Assembly: GCA_030159075.1 (NCBI GenBank)
Contig: BROG01000129.1
Coordinates: 772,501 to 836,500, forward strand
Direction: 5' to 3'
From: Atrina japonica
Taxonomy: Eukaryota > Mollusca > Bivalvia > Pterioida > Pinnidae
Length of the DNA stretch: 64,000 nucleotides
The position numbers and the translations under genes were made by a program. Under the pieces are notes generated by a model. It did no database searches. It was given only the letters and a program-made list of their open reading frames with translations, and was not told where the DNA came from. This document shows, one piece after another, positions 37,373 through 64,000 of this stretch; position 1 is the first letter of the stretch; every line of letters begins with the position of its first letter.

Positions 37373-37444
37373 AGGAAATGTTAAAAAAGAATAATGATAT
37401 TAGACCAAAGTTAGACCAAATGTCGGCAAACTCTTTATAAGGAA

Positions 37445-38680
37445 AACGTAATTTGAAGCAGCAAACACTATTAAAAACATGACAAAACTATAAAGCCCAG
37501 GGCCTGATGGAAATACATGTGAATGTTTTTTTAATTTGTTTGGAAAGATTTAGGATTATTTCTCATTCGATTTTTATATTTTATATTTTGAATTGGCTAT
37601 AACACGAAAACAGGCGATAATTATTATACTTCCAAAAGCAAATAAAACAAAGGGTTTCAGAAACATTGGAGACCAATACTATTTCATATAAGACAGACAG
37701 TATCTTTTATCTTGCAAATGGATTGAAGTTGGTACTGAATTAATTAATTAATAAAAACCAAAAGGGATTCAAATTTTGGTGATTTATTGGAGAAAACACT
37801 CTCTTAGTTTTTGAAGTTTACACGTAACAAAAGTAAATTATATTGCAGAAATGTTACTTTTAACAGATTTTTGGAAAGGCCTTCGACTCTATGACTTGCA
37901 TTATTATCAATAAGGCCCTGAAATACTTGAACTATGATGTAAAAAATAAATAAACGTTTTAAACAAAATTCTAGACCCTTATTTCGCAATATGTTTTCAA
38001 TTTACGTGCGGAATTTCGTGCTTTATGAATTAGAAAAAATGGTGATATAAAAGGAATTAAGACACACAATAATGAATATTGTTTAATATGCAGACGATAC
38101 AGGAATTTTCTTTGACGAAAAGAAAAAAAATGTCTAAAATGTGCTCTCAACTAACTTTATCAGTTTCAAAAATTTTCTGTTTTAAAACATTGAAAAGACA
38201 AAAGTAATATGGGTGGGCTCCAAATGGAACAGCATAGAAGTTTTGTGTCCAGAATAAAAGTTACAATGATGTAAAGAAATATTTACATTGCTAGGCATTC
38301 ATTTAAAAGCAGATTTAAGAAACATGGAAAAAATAAATATGATCATAAATCAATTACTATAGAAAAAGAAATTAAAACATGGCCAAAAAGAACATTAACA
38401 TCTCTATGAAAAATATCAGTCGTCAAAACACTACTCTTACCAAAATAAATACTAATTAATTAATTAATACTCTATTTATTACATTAGTCAGTCTAAATGT
38501 AAAATCAATTGAAACAAATATAAATTCGTTTTTTTTACAGATGTATCTGGAATGAAAACCAGAACATGTTGCTAGAAAGAAAAAAGACAATTGAGCGGGA
38601 TTTTTCTTTCGGCGATTGTCCCAGTGTAAATATTGTGTTATTTATGAAAAGTTCAAAAATAAATTTGTATAAGAATAATT
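37445..38680 (+). pseudogene. Degenerate LINE reverse transcriptase (plus strand)
   Basis: Reading across frames: SPGPDGNTCEF near 37497, IIILPKANKTKGFRNIGDQ near 37620, FGKAFDSMTCIIINKALKY near 37870, the catalytic box YADDTGIFFD at 38087, LGIHLKADL near 38293, ISVVKTLLLPKI near 38415 and RCIWNENQN near 38541. These are the ordered RT motifs of a non-LTR element. Multiple stops and frameshifts and absent ends show it is dead. It differs from the minus-strand LINEs at 9940 and 48575. Confidence 0.75.
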
Positions 38681-39058
38681 TAAAAATTAATAATAACATG
38701 TAAACAGATAATTGTTTTATCAATTCAAATAATATCAATATAGAAATATTAACAAAGTTAGGTGATCAAAACCCTTTTACTTATCCAGGGTAAATTGATA
38801 ACCCCTTTACTTATCTGTATATAATCAATGTGTATACATTAATGTGTGTGAATGTCTTAAGTTTGTTTCTTTTTGCCTCTGTGTCGTTGTTCGTTATTGT
38901 TAATATAGTAAAAACACTTGGAATAATCAACTTCTGAATTTCACATTGTACGGGATGTGATCTCGGGGCCTACCCTTGACACATTCCTTAAGCCTATATG
39001 TTCAAGACAATACAAAAAAGACATAGATACGAAAATAAAATTTCAACACATTCAAGTG

Positions 39059-39114
39059 ATATATATATATATAAACATATATATATATATATATAAACAA
39101 ATATCACTTCTACG

Positions 39115-39210
<96 letters not shown>
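39059..39210. repeat. (TA)n, (CT)n and (GT)n cluster
   Basis: Two TA runs (39059-39095), CT at 39117-39157 and GT at 39159-39210. It lies about 90 bp before the orphan TM exon. Confidence 0.95.
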
Positions 39211-39213
<3 letters not shown>

Positions 39214-39296
39214 ATCTGTAAGGCAATCAATTTAAAACGCAATGCTCTTTTAGTGTTCCATTTCTGTGATGTAGTGATGTTGTTCTTTTTTATTAG

Positions 39297-40431
39297 ACTT
39301 TTCACCATGATAGAAGTCCTTGTGTTAATGGTTGGAGGTACACTTATAGTGCTTGTGGTGTCCTTTGGAGCTTATCTGACACGAGAAATCAGGAAATATA
39401 TCAGTAAGTGTTATTGAAAGGTAAAATTATCTATTGTAAAGTCTAAATGCAATCGATTAGCTTCTTTAATATTGTATTTACAACATGAATTATATCAACA
39501 CATTCTTCAACGCTTTTCACAATGAAATACTCAAAGTATGATACATTTAAATTGATTCGATAGATTAAAGGCGATAGGATACAGCACATTTCATTGACAC
39601 TTACACGTGTTTGTCAGCTCGAGACAATGTAGTGGTAGATGTTTAGACACAAAATACCGGATTCTATTTCCGGTACCGATTAGTGAATGTCAGGTTAATC
39701 AGGTGAGACTTAAAACCGGGTGTCATGTCATTGCAGGCGTGACACATATAAACGTACCCGCATTGCTTTAGTGTTAGTACGTAGTCAGTATAAGCAAAAC
39801 TTCACCTAAAGCTAGTAATATCTACATATAAGTCAACAATTCTTGGCAAGATGTAAACAAACAATAAAACAAAGGTATTCCACTATAGATCATTTACGTT
39901 TACTGTAAAACGCCGTTGTTTATCAATCATAAGTTGTTACCTGTTTGATTTTGTTTAACTGGATACGATTGTTTTTGTACAGCATTTTACACGTTACACG
40001 GAAGTAGGTAAAATATCGTAAACTTGTACAGAGGTTGCTTTTACATATACCGAAATACATAAACTATCTATTAACGAGTACTAGACAGAGATAAGGAGAT
40101 AATCATTACATTTACACGTAACTCCTAGGACAAGTTTTGAATGAGCACGATATTGTTAATCTGGAATCGAAAATATATTCCTATTGTTTTATCATTGAAA
40201 TCAGCCCCACCCATCATTCAAAAAGAGAAGTTGTACGACAATCGAAGATAACAGCATAAGAGTGTACTAGATGCCTGACCTTTCGTATAAACTCAATTCC
40301 TATTGTTAACATTGGTTTGGTGGCAGCCGAGGTTCGTTAAATTTTCATCAGCAAATTATTGCATTTATGAATAATTTATGTATAATGATATTGTCGTTTT
40401 AGATAGAAGAAGAAAAAAAAGGACAAAATAA
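39297..40431 (+). CDS. Orphan receptor 3' end: TM exon plus short basic tail exon
   Basis: Exon 39297-39403 (acceptor TTTTTATTAG, donor ATATCA|GTAAGT) encodes LFTMIEVLVLMVGGTLIVLV, more hydrophobic residues and TREIRKYI: a membrane helix and basic anchor. It enters in phase 2 and leaves in phase 1, like stalk and TM exons of the other receptors fused. The next supported exon 40403-40431 (acceptor GTCGTTTTAG) adds NRRRKKRTK and TAA. An AATAAA follows at 40556-40561. No CRD exon was found upstream within 28.5-39.3 kb. It is a truncated paralog, or an alternative 3' end for receptor 2, whose CRD2 exon also ends in phase 2. Confidence 0.5.
39600..39790 (+). mobile_element. Possible diverged SINE in intron of orphan receptor
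   Basis: GTAGTGGTAGATG and CGGATTCTATTTCCGG have A-box and B-box-like spacing, followed by AAAACCGGGTGTCATGTCA and GTGACACATATAAACG, which recall the ACCGAGGTCCCGTGTCA and GCACGTTAAAG segments of the SINE at 22251. Similarity is weak. Confidence 0.3.
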
Positions 40432-40968
40432 TTTTCGAAGAAAGGTGGTATTCCAGTCAACGTTTACAAAGAATAACGCCAAACTGATATGGGCCAGAAT
40501 ATGTGTCACGGGGTATGAATATCGCGGACTAGTCCAATCGGAATTGTGAACTTAAAATAAAATGCATCATAGAGATTGTTGAAGTGGAGTCTGAGAAATA
40601 TAATGTGTCATATACTCTGTACATGGAGAAATATGTTAAATGCATGCCTAATGTTCTTACATTACAAATTCTATTTGGTACAATGAACACAAACTACTGA
40701 ATCTAAAGGATTCGTACGTGATGAGTGATAATGACGCTATAAAGTTAAAACTGGTGCATAAAGTATGTGATATTGAATTCATCTTTACATGTTTGCCTTG
40801 GGATTATTGTCATATTAAAACAGTTTTGAAAAACTAATTTGTATATGGACATAAAAATATATACGTTTTAATAATAAAAAGCATGCTTATCTTTCCGGTG
40901 GGGAGATGTTTTGATTATTATTAAATGATCTCAACATCTTGTATTGAAGTATATTGTTTTCTAAATGT

Positions 40969-43442
40969 TTAAGAGTAATTCTCTGTAAAGACCAAAATTG
41001 GTCAGAAATGGTATATCGCAAATTTTGAAGGCAGCTGGTCACAATGATAGCCTGGCATGAGAGTAACAAAACCTTACAATTTTTTCCCAGTAAAACTTCC
41101 TCGTTACCATAACAACGGTCATGTATCTATATTGAATATGGTAACCTAATGGAAATAGCCATATTACGTAAATTTCATGAAATGTGATATTTGTCAGTTT
41201 TGACAGCAGTTTTTTGTATTACTTATTGATCTTAACATGTTTATATAACAAGGTAGAAAATATCGGGGATCGTAATGCCTCCGTTTTTAAAAAAGACCAG
41301 TTGAAAGTTGGTTTTTTTTTTAGGTTAATATAGGGAAATTCCAACTTTAAATCAGGCCTCCGTAAAAACACAGCATAGGAAATCGCTCATTTATCTCTAG
41401 TGAGTTTAGTAACATTAGTAGAAACGAACAGCAAAATATCTCAGTGGGTATTTTTGTTTACTAATTAATAATTCATTGGACAACATCAACATAATTTGTT
41501 ATCCGTGCAAAAAGAGAACCTTTAATAAAATTGGAAATGAACAGCTCATGTGAACTCGGTACTACATGTGGATACAAGAAATCGTACTTGCAATAAACAT
41601 AGATTCATAATGCAACCAAATCACTCGCAAATACGACCAATTTTTAGGTTTTGGGTGTGTTTTTTACATCCACATCTATCGCTACCCGTTTTTCTCAAAC
41701 CGGAATTTGAATGTTTTCCGTTTCCACTCTGTCAATATAGCCGAAATCGTGGTCTGTTATGCGCTCAAAAATAACCACGATACGTTTGCAATAAACTAGA
41801 GCGTCTATCTCATGTTGATTAAGGCGGTCATTAAAAGTAGTATTCGGAGGCGGAGACGGATTCGAGAATCGGCGAAATCGAACAAATAATTGTCGATTTC
41901 TTCCCCAATACTTATTCAAAGAACACACTAATTGTAGTATATCTTTATTGTGGTATTTTACATCATTCACAATAGAAAATTATACAAAATTATTTTGGAC
42001 TCGATTTACGTGACGTGGTCTTACGTTGGCACACTAAAATTTAGTAGTCGGATTCGACGGCGGAGTCGAGGTATTGGATCGATTTAAGTTAATTTGTTAT
42101 ACTTAAACTTTAAGTAAAGTATATATCACAATCATTTATGATAATATCCTTCTAAATATACCATTAAATGACACTAAAAATCACTTATTTTTCGTTAGCA
42201 ATCATAATTTGTAATCGCTTAGTAATACTACAGAGTCGGATCGAAAAGATGCTAATGTCGGATTCCTGATAATATAGTGTTTTCGGATTTGATTAGCGGC
42301 GGATTCGAAATAAATAATCGTTGATTTCTCACTTAGTTCTAATTGTATTTAAGTAATCAAATTAATGACATCTTTCTGAATTATTTTCAGTAAAAATTAC
42401 TCAAATTTTGGATCGTTTTAGATTTCCTAGATTTATGGCTGTTGAAAGCACACTAAAATTAGTAGTCAGATTTCAGTGGCGGAGTTGAGATGTCGGGTCA
42501 ATTTAAAATAATCTGAAGCTTTTTGACCTAAGATAAATTGAATATAATTATTGTATATGATCATAGGTGTCCCTAAATATTATTAAATGACAATCAAATA
42601 GCATATATTTTGTGTAAAAGTCAAGATTTACGAGATGCTATAAATCGGTTCGAAAAGAGACAATGTCGGAGTCCTGATTTGAACGGACGCGGAAATCTGG
42701 GGGTATGGTATATTTAGGTATATTATATTGCTAATACAGTATATAATGAAATTATATATATTATGTGATCTCGACAATTGTTATTTACTATATTTGAAAG
42801 TTAGATTTAAAAATATTATGAAGATTTGAAATGATAGCAGAAATTTAGTTGAACTATATACGTTTAAAATTCTTAAAATAGCCAAACTTTGAGTAACCGT
42901 TGCTAAGAAACGAAAAAAATACCCGCTCTGATTTTATGATATATTGTTCTATAAGACTTATTCAAACTTTAGGTCAAAGTATCTTAAAATTTCTATGCTG
43001 CGTTTTTGGGGGGTAAAGTCTTGAAAAATCAAAAAATCATAAAATTCGTCTAATTGAATAATTGCAGAAACCCCCTAAAAGTTGTTAGGCAAAATACCTT
43101 CTGTACTGATTATCACTTTAGATTTTATTTTTTTGAATGTCTAATTGAAGGTGATTCAAATAAAATATTTACATTATTGATATATCTTGTATGTTAAATA
43201 AAAATAAAGTGTTGAAACTATGCAAAAATGCCTTTTTCTATATGGGTAAGAGGACAAATCTTGTGAAAAACAACTCTCTGTTGCCATGGCAACAATATAT
43301 ATATTTTTTTCAATTTTAAAATCAATATTATGTTTTAGTATTCTATAATAAACATATATAGTAAATATGAGCGTATTCTGTGACATACCATTTCTCAGTA
43401 CTTTGATAATTCTTTGGTCTTTACAGAGAATTACTCTTAAGG
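40969..43442. mobile_element. TTAA-ended inverted-repeat element
   Basis: The left end TTAAGAGTAATTCTCTGTAA (40969) continues AGACCAAA and GAAATGGTAT; the right end, read in reverse from 43442, gives the same blocks. Both ends begin with TTAA, the target of piggyBac-like transposons, though the bases after TTAA are not the usual CCY. The inside is non-coding and contains a diverged direct repeat (42020-42690). A palindromic GTTGCCATGGCAAC sits near the right end. Confidence 0.55.
42020..42690. repeat. Diverged direct repeat of about 415 bp period
   Basis: 42030-42270 and 42445-42680 share, in the same order, GCACACTAAAATT, a TAGTAGTC(G/A)GATT block, GGCGGAGT, TTAAATGACA and a TCG(G/A)(A/T)...GAAAAGA...AATGTCGGA block. 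A third relic (CGGAGGCGGAGACGGATTCG) lies near 41847. Contained in the TTAA-ended element. Confidence 0.6.
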
Positions 43443-43689
43443 TTTATTGATCTCATGTTTGATAATGATTTTCAGTGTTCGAGGGAGTTGTTTTATAACT
43501 AGTGTTTACATTTGTTTTATGCTATTGTATATCATTCTTTGTAACTGTAGTTTTGTAGGTTGTTATTTTTTTTATAATGTTTGGAATTTTAATAAATACC
43601 CTTTTCACCTTGCACCTCTTGTATGCTATTATTGTGCATGTATCGCACAACAAAATCACATTCATAAGTTAAACGTAGTTTTTCTACAC

Positions 43690-44640
43690 ATAAATATACT
43701 GAAGCTGATATTAAAAACATGCTGGAATTTCTAACAGACAATATATTTGTAATGTTCGGAGACGTGGTCTTTCAACAAACTGTCGGCATTCCTTTGGGAA
43801 CCAATTGTGCTCCTTCATTGGCCGACCTGTTCCTTTATTCATACGAAGCAGACTTCATTCAGAAACTGCTGAATCAAAAGAAGAAAAAGTTAGCGGTGTC
43901 CTTTAATTTGACATTTAGATATATCGACGACGTTTTGTCAATTAATAATGACAATTTTCATAAATATGTTAATGCGATATATCCCAGCAAACTAGAAATT
44001 AGAGATACAACAGAATCAAGCACACACGCTTCATACTTAGACATTTTACTTAATATAAACACAGACGGGAAATTAGCAACGAAGCTATACGATAAATGCG
44101 ACGATTTCGGCTTTCCTATCGTAAATTTTCCACATTTAAGTAGTAATATCCCTCAGTCACCCGCATATGGAGTTTATATTTCACAAATGATCCGATATAC
44201 CAGGGCGTGCACAACATATGAAGATTTTGATATACAGAGGTAAACTACTCACTGACAAATTATTGACACAGGGATATCGAAAACCGCGTTTAATGTCAAC
44301 GTTCCGCAACTTTTACGGTCGGTATAATAGTCTTGTTTGCAACTACTCTGTTTCACTAAGTGTAATGTTGAGTTGCCTATTCGTTGGCGGTTGTTGAGAC
44401 GTCTGTACCAATTGTGACGAGGATACACTCCTCACGTGTTTCACTGGACTTGACTGTGGACTCACGGCTGGTGTGACCGGTCGACAGGGGATGCTTACTC
44501 CTCCATGGCAACTGATCCCACCTCTTGGTTTCCAGAGGTCCGTGTTTGTCCATTTTTACCGGATTTGTATCTATGTCCTGGACATTCTATTGATTTATGC
44601 TTTGGTATCTGAGGTTTTTATATTAAACCCAGTTTTAACA
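43690..44640 (+). pseudogene. Penelope-like reverse transcriptase, 5'-truncated
   Basis: An open frame from 43690 to 44243 carries RT motifs VGIPLGTNCAPSLADLFLYS, FRYIDDVLS (catalytic IDD) and SYLDILL, then IVNFPHLSSNIPQSPAYG and RYTRACTTYEDF. A one-base insertion just after TATGAAGATTTT (44227-44230) shifts the frame; the minus copy at 62180-62230 lacks the extra base. In the other frame the RT C-terminus (thumb) continues to about 44395. The remaining part to 44640 is the 3' end shared with four other fragments in the window. No GIY-YIG endonuclease is visible. Assignment to Penelope-like elements rests on these motifs. Confidence 0.75.
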
Positions 44641-44899
44641 AATAAATCTAGTTTTTTCTCAATAGCCCACATTACCTGGAGAAAAACTGCGTTTAACTGA
44701 GAAAACTACGTTTATCTCGAGAAAAACTATGATTAACTCATTATTGTAGTTTTGGCGTGCTTCATGAGTTAAACCTGAATTTTCTTGGTTTTTCTTCAGT
44801 TAAACCTACTTTACTAGTGTTACTGAGAAAAACTGGGTTATCTGCGCCACAATCACATTAATCTGGCGTAGTTAAATTTAATTTTCGCAGTTAAAATAA

Positions 44900-46260
44900 T
44901 TTTTTCGAACTAATTTGGATTACGGGAAAAATTAGGAAAATATAATACACAACTGCTAGAGTTTTAACTTTACAATTATTGTGAGACTTAAAATATAAAA
45001 TGCAACTGCTACAGGTTTTAATCGTATAAATGTTGTAAAAATTTAAATATATAACACAACTACTATAGTTTTAACTGTATAAATACTGCTAAACTTGAAA
45101 TATGAAACACAACTGTTGCAGTATAAATACTGTAAAACTTTAAATATAAAACAAAACTGTTGCCGTAACATAATTATTGTAAAACTTGAATAAAACACAA
45201 CTACTACAGTTTTAACTGTATAAATACTGTAAAACTTAAAATATAAAACACAACTGCTACAGTAATATAATCTTGGTAAAACTTTAAATCAAACACACAA
45301 CTGCTACTGTTTTAAATGTACAAATACTGTAAAACTTAAAATATAAAACACATCTGCTAACGTTTTAATATTGGTAGACTTACGGACATACGATAAAACA
45401 GTAAACACTTCTATATTCACACACATTCGGCTCCTTGACCTTTATTAAGTGAAGGACGACAATACCTAGCCTTGATACCATGTAATTCATATTAATATTG
45501 TCGTCTTTTATTTGGTAAAGGTCGAGAGGTCGACAATTTGTAAATATATAGTGTATCTACAGTTTTTTTTCCATAACAATACTTCCTTTTGGTGAACATT
45601 TAATTCCATTGGAACAACTGATATAGTTTCAACTGTGTAATACTGTAAGGTGTAGTATACAATGCACATGGTATATAAAGCACAATTCTTACAGATATTG
45701 TAAAGATTAGTGTGTTAAGTAAACAATGCTAACGATTTAACAATCCTGCCGATATTGTAAGAGTTGGTATGGTATGTTAAAGTAGAATGTGCAACAGATT
45801 TAACAGAGTCGATACTGTAAGGTTTAATATATAAAGAAGAAAATGCTACAGACTTAACAGTGCCGATACCTTAAGGTTTAGTATATAGAGTAGAAAATGC
45901 TACAGGTTTAACAGTGCCGATACCGTAAGGTTTGGTATATAGGGTAGACAATGCTACAGGTTTAGCAATGCCGATACCGTAAGGTTTTGTATATAGAGTA
46001 GAAATCTGTTCAGGTTTAACAGGCCGATACCGTAAGGTTTAGTATATAGGGTAGAAAATGCTACAGGTTTAACAGTGCCGATACCTTAAGGTTTAGTATA
46101 TAGAGTAAAAAATGCTACAGGTTTAACGGTGCCGATACTGTAAGATTTAGTATATAAAATAGAAACTATAACATATTTAAACTGTACTAATACTGTAAGG
46201 ATTAGTATATATTACACAATTGCTACCGTTTTACCGGTACATATACCCTATGGAGTAATT
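44900..46260. repeat. Two degenerate tandem arrays (about 62 and 53 bp)
   Basis: 44940-45370: diverged units around AAAATATAAAACACAACTGC plus TACAGTTTTAACTGTATAAA and TACTGTAAAACTT. 45800-46230: tighter units of about 53 bp around TAAGGTTTAGTATATAG, AGAAAATGCTACAGG and TTTAACAGTGCCGATACC. The two share CTACAG-TTTAAC and a GATAC/AATACTGTAA core and may have one origin. Confidence 0.75.
45431..45528. repeat. Imperfect inverted repeat
   Basis: Left arm CTCCTTGACCTTTATTAAGT then GAAGGACGACAATA; right arm in reverse gives CTCTCGACCTTTACCAAATA then AAAGACGACAATA. It could form a 30-bp imperfect hairpin or be a small MITE between the two arrays. Confidence 0.55.
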
Positions 46261-47508
46261 TTAAAGAGGCATTACTTGTTTTTATTTTTATTTTCCCCTC
46301 TTTTACTAATTAGTTTAATATACAATAAAAAAAGAAAGATATACAGGCATAAAAATTCTTCAGTTGTTATATATTTTGTAGAAAGTGCATGAGAAACCCT
46401 AGACTGACATGTTTTTTAATTGCAACTGATTAACTTAATCTTACTAATTGTATATGCATATCAAACTGAAACAGAACTTATTTTCACAAAAATATATAAG
46501 GGAATATAAAATTTCTATGCGTGCGTAAAGCTGTTATTCATCATTGTACATCAAGTACAAGAAGTAAAAGTAGAAAATAATCGAATAATCGAAATTTTAT
46601 TTTGGTAAACACAGACTATGGCCCGTTAAGTACAACATGCAAGAATTTTAACACTACCGATAATGTGAGGCAATTTCAACAGTTTTAATAGTCTAGAGAC
46701 GGTAAGGCTTTAGAAAATAAAGTACAACTGTCAGAGTGAAAGGGAAACAGCATTATTAAAACCGTGCATCTTAAAAACCGACTTACTACACAGGTGGCTC
46801 ACTTGGTTCGGCCTTTCACGCACATGATAAATATAGCATATTCATTTGTCGACTCACTATGTAAATTTAACGAGTTTAAGGTAGACTGAGTGTTATTCTT
46901 TTAAGGCATTCACGATATCATAAATAGCATTTTAAAGAAGCGGATGGAGTCACATTGAACCCGGAAGTTTTCTTAATATCACACTATTTCTTACGATTTC
47001 AGATTTGATTGGGGTAAGTCTAGTGACATATATTGTTTTTCCTTTCAGTAGTTTTGTGATGGATATAGTAGTTATTGCTTTTGTTTTCTTGTTACACCTG
47101 TCTTCGTCATTGCAAAGTTGTTTGTTGCTGCGCTGTTGGTACACATTAATAGTCAAGGAAGAAATTCTATTAAAATTGAATTTCTTACAAAAGAAAACAG
47201 ATACAGAAATTTCGTCTCGTTACAGTGGATACTTTTAGACGGATTTTGGCTATACTTTTAGATTTATTATTTGGCCTTGCATAATACCAATTTCTCTTTA
47301 GAATTGGAGCTCAACTGATGAAGTCTAATTGACAGAAACGATCGTCTTGAGCATTATAACTTTGGTATTATGTTTATAATATTTACATGTTCTATATATG
47401 TAGGAGTCCCCTACTTCGTGTCCTAAATACTACAGATCATATATTGAACAAAATATCGTTATCAGGTTTTCCAGATCCTTTTTGTTAACCAAATGTGTAA
47501 TTCAAATG

Positions 47509-47510
<2 letters not shown>
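46260..47510. other. Mostly unrecognised; possible receptor 3 upstream region
   Basis: Faint continuation of the 53-bp array to about 46740, then unique AT-rich sequence. The 77-codon open frame at 47005-47238 is hydrophobic but has no family signature. A 5' UTR exon of receptor 3 must lie upstream of 47922 but cannot be placed. Confidence 0.35.

Positions 47511-47579
<69 letters not shown>
47511..47579. repeat. (CT)n microsatellite
   Basis: About 69 bp of CT, about 340 bp before the first coding exon of receptor 3. Confidence 0.95.
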
Positions 47580-47584
<5 letters not shown>

Positions 47585-47921
47585 CCAACACAATATAAGA
47601 ATCCAGAATCCGAACTTCATTGTGTTACTACCAAGTCAAATAGTCTTACTATCAAGGCAAATGAAATTGTATAAACAATTGGAAAAAAGGACATAAAAAC
47701 AGGACAATGGTTTTATCTTCCACTTGACATTGATGTATCATACGTGCAGTATATCCGGAAAACTATACATTTTAACGTCCTCATCGCACAGTGCCAAGGT
47801 TGCATCCCAGATATGTAATTTAGCAGAAAGTAGATCTTGAGATTTTATGGGTATCATCCTGTGTAATTTACAGCTTTAGACTCTTGTGACACATTTAAAA
47901 ATTTCATTTGATTTATTTCAG

Positions 47922-63152
<15,231 letters not shown>

Positions 63153-63369
63153 GAAGAAGAAGTAATCAAAAATTCGGCGCACAATAGATACATCTACTTA
63201 AATCACATGAATAAAGCAGGGTTATGTTTGCAAATTGCACTGCAGTCAAATATATGTCATATATATTAAATACAAACATTCAGAGAATTACATACAAAAA
63301 AGGCAGTGGGTGATTTAAATAGAAGATTTGTACATTTGTACTTAAAGAATCAAAACAATGCCAAAGGGT

Positions 63370-63630
63370 CATACCGTTTTCACTGATCTAGTGGTGCAGC
63401 ATTCTACTCATAGTTGCTCTCCTGATTCGATTCTTGATATAGGTTCATGCCTAAAAACTTTAAAATACTTTACAAAGAATGCTGAATATGAAGTTACATG
63501 CTTTGTATTAGACTAATAACCGATGTCCGTGTCATGGAAGACTTGGCACACGAAGAATCCCTCGCTGACATCAGTGCATAGCACAGGGCAAATTTTGTTG
63601 ACCTTCAACTATAGCTTTTAACATCCCGAT
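63370..63630 (+). mobile_element. Diverged tRNA-derived SINE
   Basis: A tRNA-like head (B-box-like TGATTCGATTCTT near 63424) is followed by AACCGATGTCCGTGTCATGG, GAAGAATCCCTCGCTGACA and GCATAGCACAGGGCAAATTT, diverged versions of the body in the SINE at 52048. Older than the other two. Confidence 0.55.
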
Positions 63631-63634
63631 TAAA

Positions 63635-64000
63635 ATGAAAATAAAAACGTAGGACAGAAATAATGACTTAAACATTGTAAGTATATGTAAATGGTGGCGC
63701 AGCTAGGCAACACTGAACTGAGAATAAGTTATCAATGGGTCTAGGGAGCACCAAGGTCCCTAACGGGTAGAGGGCACTGACTCTGTAGAGAGACCAGGGC
63801 GAGGCCTCCGAAGCTAATGGATTTAACAGCGAATTCCAAGACAGAATGCTATAAAGTATATCTTATAGATATATTTTTGTGTGACGTCATGTTATGAACG
63901 AGGATATATTATTATGTGACGTAATATGAGGAATCACTTAACCTTATCAGTCTACATTTTACTCCTATTATCAATCAATCCATCTTCTAAATCATAATGA
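63635..64000. other. Nothing recognised at right edge
   Basis: Two GTGACGT(C/A)A motifs (63881, 63917) stand out but no exon for the receptor 3 tail is seen. Confidence 0.35.

Noticed and set aside
47005..47238. Hydrophobic 77-codon frame as a small membrane protein
   Set aside because: Composition is that expected of T-rich DNA; no homologous exon in the paralogs.
63881..63925. CRE-like GTGACGTCA motifs as a promoter
   Set aside because: Only two short matches near the window edge and no transcription unit to attach them to.

Overview
This is an AT-rich, intron-rich, repeat-dense piece of animal genome. tRNA-derived SINEs, Penelope-like and LINE reverse transcriptase remnants, long CT/CA/TA microsatellites, satellites built on TGACCTTGACC modules and two-cysteine-rich-domain TNF receptors together suggest a marine mollusc, most likely a bivalve. 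The species cannot be fixed from the sequence alone.

The genes are a plus-strand cluster of TNF-receptor-superfamily (TNFR) members. Receptor 1 (569-3898, 5' part outside the window) has a stalk, a transmembrane (TM) exon, a long cytoplasmic exon and a C-terminal death-domain exon. Receptor 2 (25387-28220) is complete: signal peptide, two cysteine-rich domains (CRDs), stalk, TM and a 164-residue tail without a death domain. An orphan TM exon plus a short basic-tail exon (39297-40431) is a third receptor 3' end with no recognisable ectodomain. Receptor 3 (47922 to about 63150 or beyond) has signal peptide, two CRDs (one lacking a cysteine), stalk, TM and a short tail; its true 3' end is unclear. 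Receptors 1-3 share intron phases, so they arose by duplication, but their cytoplasmic tails differ. In each full model the TM exon is a symmetric phase 1-1 cassette.

Non-genic layout: 5.9-7.7 kb, a terminal-inverted-repeat (TIR) element; 9.9-12 kb, a degenerate minus-strand LINE; 13.6-22.1 kb, four tandem copies of a composite repeat carrying about 40 units of about 145 bp, most with two TGACCTTGA motifs (nuclear-receptor extended half-site), plus two pairs of perfect hairpins; 23.3-25.0 kb, a 29/38-bp GC-box minisatellite ending just upstream of receptor 2; 28.5-39.3 kb, mostly unannotatable sequence with microsatellites, a MITE, a 25-bp array and a LINE remnant; 41.0-43.4 kb, a TTAA-ended inverted-repeat element; 43.7-44.6 kb, a Penelope-like RT; 44.9-46.3 kb, degenerate 53-62 bp arrays; 48.2-51.8 kb, a 41-bp array interrupted by a LINE; 54.6-58.3 kb, a mariner-type TIR pair enclosing a PHD-finger retroelement piece; 58.5-60.9 kb, a 24-bp array. 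Five fragments of one Penelope-like 3' end are scattered through the cluster.

Gene models were made by eye from splice signals, frame continuity and comparison between paralogs. No database search was possible; family names rest on recognised motifs.
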